Positions 6,288-7,387 of a DNA stretch of 7,387 nucleotides are shown in pieces. Position 1 is the first letter of the stretch, and each line of letters starts with the position of its first letter. Both the position numbers and the translations under genes were made by a program. Source of the stretch: CAYFHQ01 sp964342805. GTDB lineage: Bacteria > Bacillota > Clostridia > Peptostreptococcales > Acidaminobacteraceae. The DNA is taken from the NCBI GenBank assembly GCA_964342805.1, contig CAYFHQ010000147.1, forward strand, positions 1-7,387, given 5' to 3'. The notes under the pieces were generated by a model that did no database searches, was not told the DNA's origin, and saw nothing but the letters and a program-made list of their open reading frames with translations.

Positions 6288-7352
6288 ATGTTCCAAGCTT
6301 ATTTAGAAGGGGAGGGAAGGGTCAGTGCCCACGACATGATCAACCCCTATGGCCAGCGGTCCTATGAAAGGGAGCGGGCCTTCCGTGACGCCAGTCATGG
6401 AGGAAATCTGAGGTGCATGGACTGTGACGCCCCCTTGGTGGTCAAGGCTGGGCCCAAGCTTATTCCTCACTTTGCCCACAAGGCTGTCCCCAAACACTGT
6501 GACTACTACAAATACGAAATCGGGGAGAGTGAGGACCACCGCCAGGGTATTCGTGCTCTGTATGATCAATTCCAAAGAAGGGTAGATGGGGGTGCGGTCA
6601 CTACAGACCACAAGCTCTCAAACGGCCGTAGGGCCAACTTAATGGTCCAAGTGGAAGACCAGGGCGTGGCGGTGGAGTTTGTCCATGCCAAGGCCAACTA
6701 CCAGGCCTGGATTCAAAAACACCAGGATTATGTAACTCTGGACCTGGAGGTGGTTTGGGTCTTCAGCCCAAGGAACACCGTAGAAGACCAGGACCCCTAT
6801 GATTTTAATGCACAGACCATCCTAAAAGAAACAGGTAAGGACTACCTGGTCCTATTTGATCCATCCACGGACAAGATGACCTACCTGGCCCTGCTCACCT
6901 ATGTGGCAGACCAACAAGTGGTCAGCCGGAATGTCTTTACCCGTAGCTATAACCTTTTAGACGTCTCCTTTGAAGTGGATACCTTTTTGACCTGTGCTAG
7001 ATTCACGGGGGCACTCAAAGAGGCCCAAACCCACTACCAGGACGCCATGGCAGCAGACGAGGCCAGGGTGGAAGGCCGGAAGGTCAGGTCCCTGGCTGCC
7101 TACCACCAGCGGGAGAAGGACAGGGAGGCCCTTAAGACTCGGCGACAGGAAGCCAAGGGCCAGTCCAAAAGCCTAGAAGAACTCATGGACGAGGCCATGG
7201 ACCAAGTAGAGAAACGCCCACAAGGCCCATGGTATGACAGCCTGGAAGACGCCCGGTGGGGATTTTGCACGGTATGCGGCCAGTTGACCAAAGACTGGGT
7301 GGTCTTTGCACCGGACAATACTTGTACGTGTTCCGAATGCGCTCACAGTTAA
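6288..7352 (+). CDS. CoiA-like protein: zinc-finger plus degenerate-looking nuclease fold and C-terminal cysteine cluster
   Basis: A 354-residue cytoplasmic protein resembling the CoiA competence family, which in streptococci is needed to process incoming DNA for recombination. The N-terminal part has the family signature: a C43-x2-C46 pair, then KAGPKLIPHFAHK (HFAH at 61-64), C71, and GESEDHRQGIRALY (79-92). The next region (about 100-165) aligns in order with the CoiA nuclease core, ending in WVF. However, the expected R-x-A-D-V reads RRANL (N117) and the expected E-x-Q strand reads VEFVHAK (E130, V132), so the usual catalytic residues appear altered. A charged, probably coiled-coil helix covers about 240-305. 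The end carries C327-x2-C330 and C346-x-C348-x2-C351, a likely zinc ribbon. The gene stands alone between two terminators, with no other competence genes near. A role in DNA uptake or repair is inferred from family only. Confidence 0.75.
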   Translation: MFQAYLEGEGRVSAHDMINPYGQRSYERERAFRDASHGGNLRCMDCDAPLVVKAGPKLIPHFAHKAVPKHCDYYKYEIGESEDHRQGIRALYDQFQRRVDGGAVTTDHKLSNGRRANLMVQVEDQGVAVEFVHAKANYQAWIQKHQDYVTLDLEVVWVFSPRNTVEDQDPYDFNAQTILKETGKDYLVLFDPSTDKMTYLALLTYVADQQVVSRNVFTRSYNLLDVSFEVDTFLTCARFTGALKEAQTHYQDAMAADEARVEGRKVRSLAAYHQREKDREALKTRRQEAKGQSKSLEELMDEAMDQVEKRPQGPWYDSLEDARWGFCTVCGQLTKDWVVFAPDNTCTCSECAHS

Positions 7353-7360
7353 ACATGCAT

Positions 7361-7387
7361 AAAAAAACCGACTACGAATTTTCGTAG
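7361..7387. terminator. Probable bidirectional terminator, cut by the window end
   Basis: Nine bases after the CoiA-like stop codon begins a run of seven A (7361-7367), then CCGA and an inverted repeat CTACGA (7372-7377) / TCGTAG (7382-7387) with loop ATTT. The sequence stops exactly at the end of the right arm. If TCGG plus a T-run follows, this is a complete terminator for the + strand, and the A-run would serve as the T-tract for the - strand. Confidence 0.65.

Overview
The window looks like a chromosomal segment of a selenocysteine-using, Gram-positive anaerobe, most likely a Clostridia-type Firmicute. The reasons are a selA-selB pair with strong Shine-Dalgarno sites, a WalRK/PhoPR-like two-component system, a GerMN-domain membrane protein (a family typical of Firmicutes), and a CoiA-like protein. 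Base composition is roughly 50% GC by eye, which is high for Clostridium proper. No species can be named from this alone.

Layout: all seven genes lie on the + strand. Positions 1-5915 hold five tightly packed genes: the 3' two thirds of selA (cut by the window start), selB, an OmpR/PhoB-type response regulator, its membrane histidine kinase, and a single-pass membrane protein with a GerMN domain. Gaps are 8 bp, 15 bp, a 26-bp overlap and 12 bp. No terminator is visible between any of them, so they look like one operon. Next, after 62 bp containing a small palindrome, comes a 52-residue gene too small for routine ORF calling, predicted to have an SH3-like fold (5978-6136). A clear rho-independent terminator follows at 6189-6220. 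Last is a monocistronic CoiA-like gene (6288-7352), followed by the left half of another terminator that runs off the window end.

How the genes work together: SelA makes Sec-tRNA(Sec) from Ser-tRNA(Sec) and selenophosphate. SelB carries it to ribosomes at UGA codons marked by a SECIS hairpin. Neither tRNA-Sec (selC) nor selD lies in the window, nor did I see a selenoprotein gene. The downstream regulator and kinase form a phosphorelay pair. The GerMN protein encoded directly after the kinase is placed where WalRK operons of Bacilli carry the membrane-anchored kinase modulators YycH/YycI, so it may be an extracytoplasmic partner of the kinase; this is inference from position and topology only.

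The most notable points are the joining of selAB to an envelope-type two-component system, the unclear start of the histidine kinase, and the CoiA-like protein, whose expected nuclease residues appear substituted and which has an extra C-terminal cysteine cluster. I found no CRISPR array, insertion sequence, tRNA, rRNA or clear new defence system.
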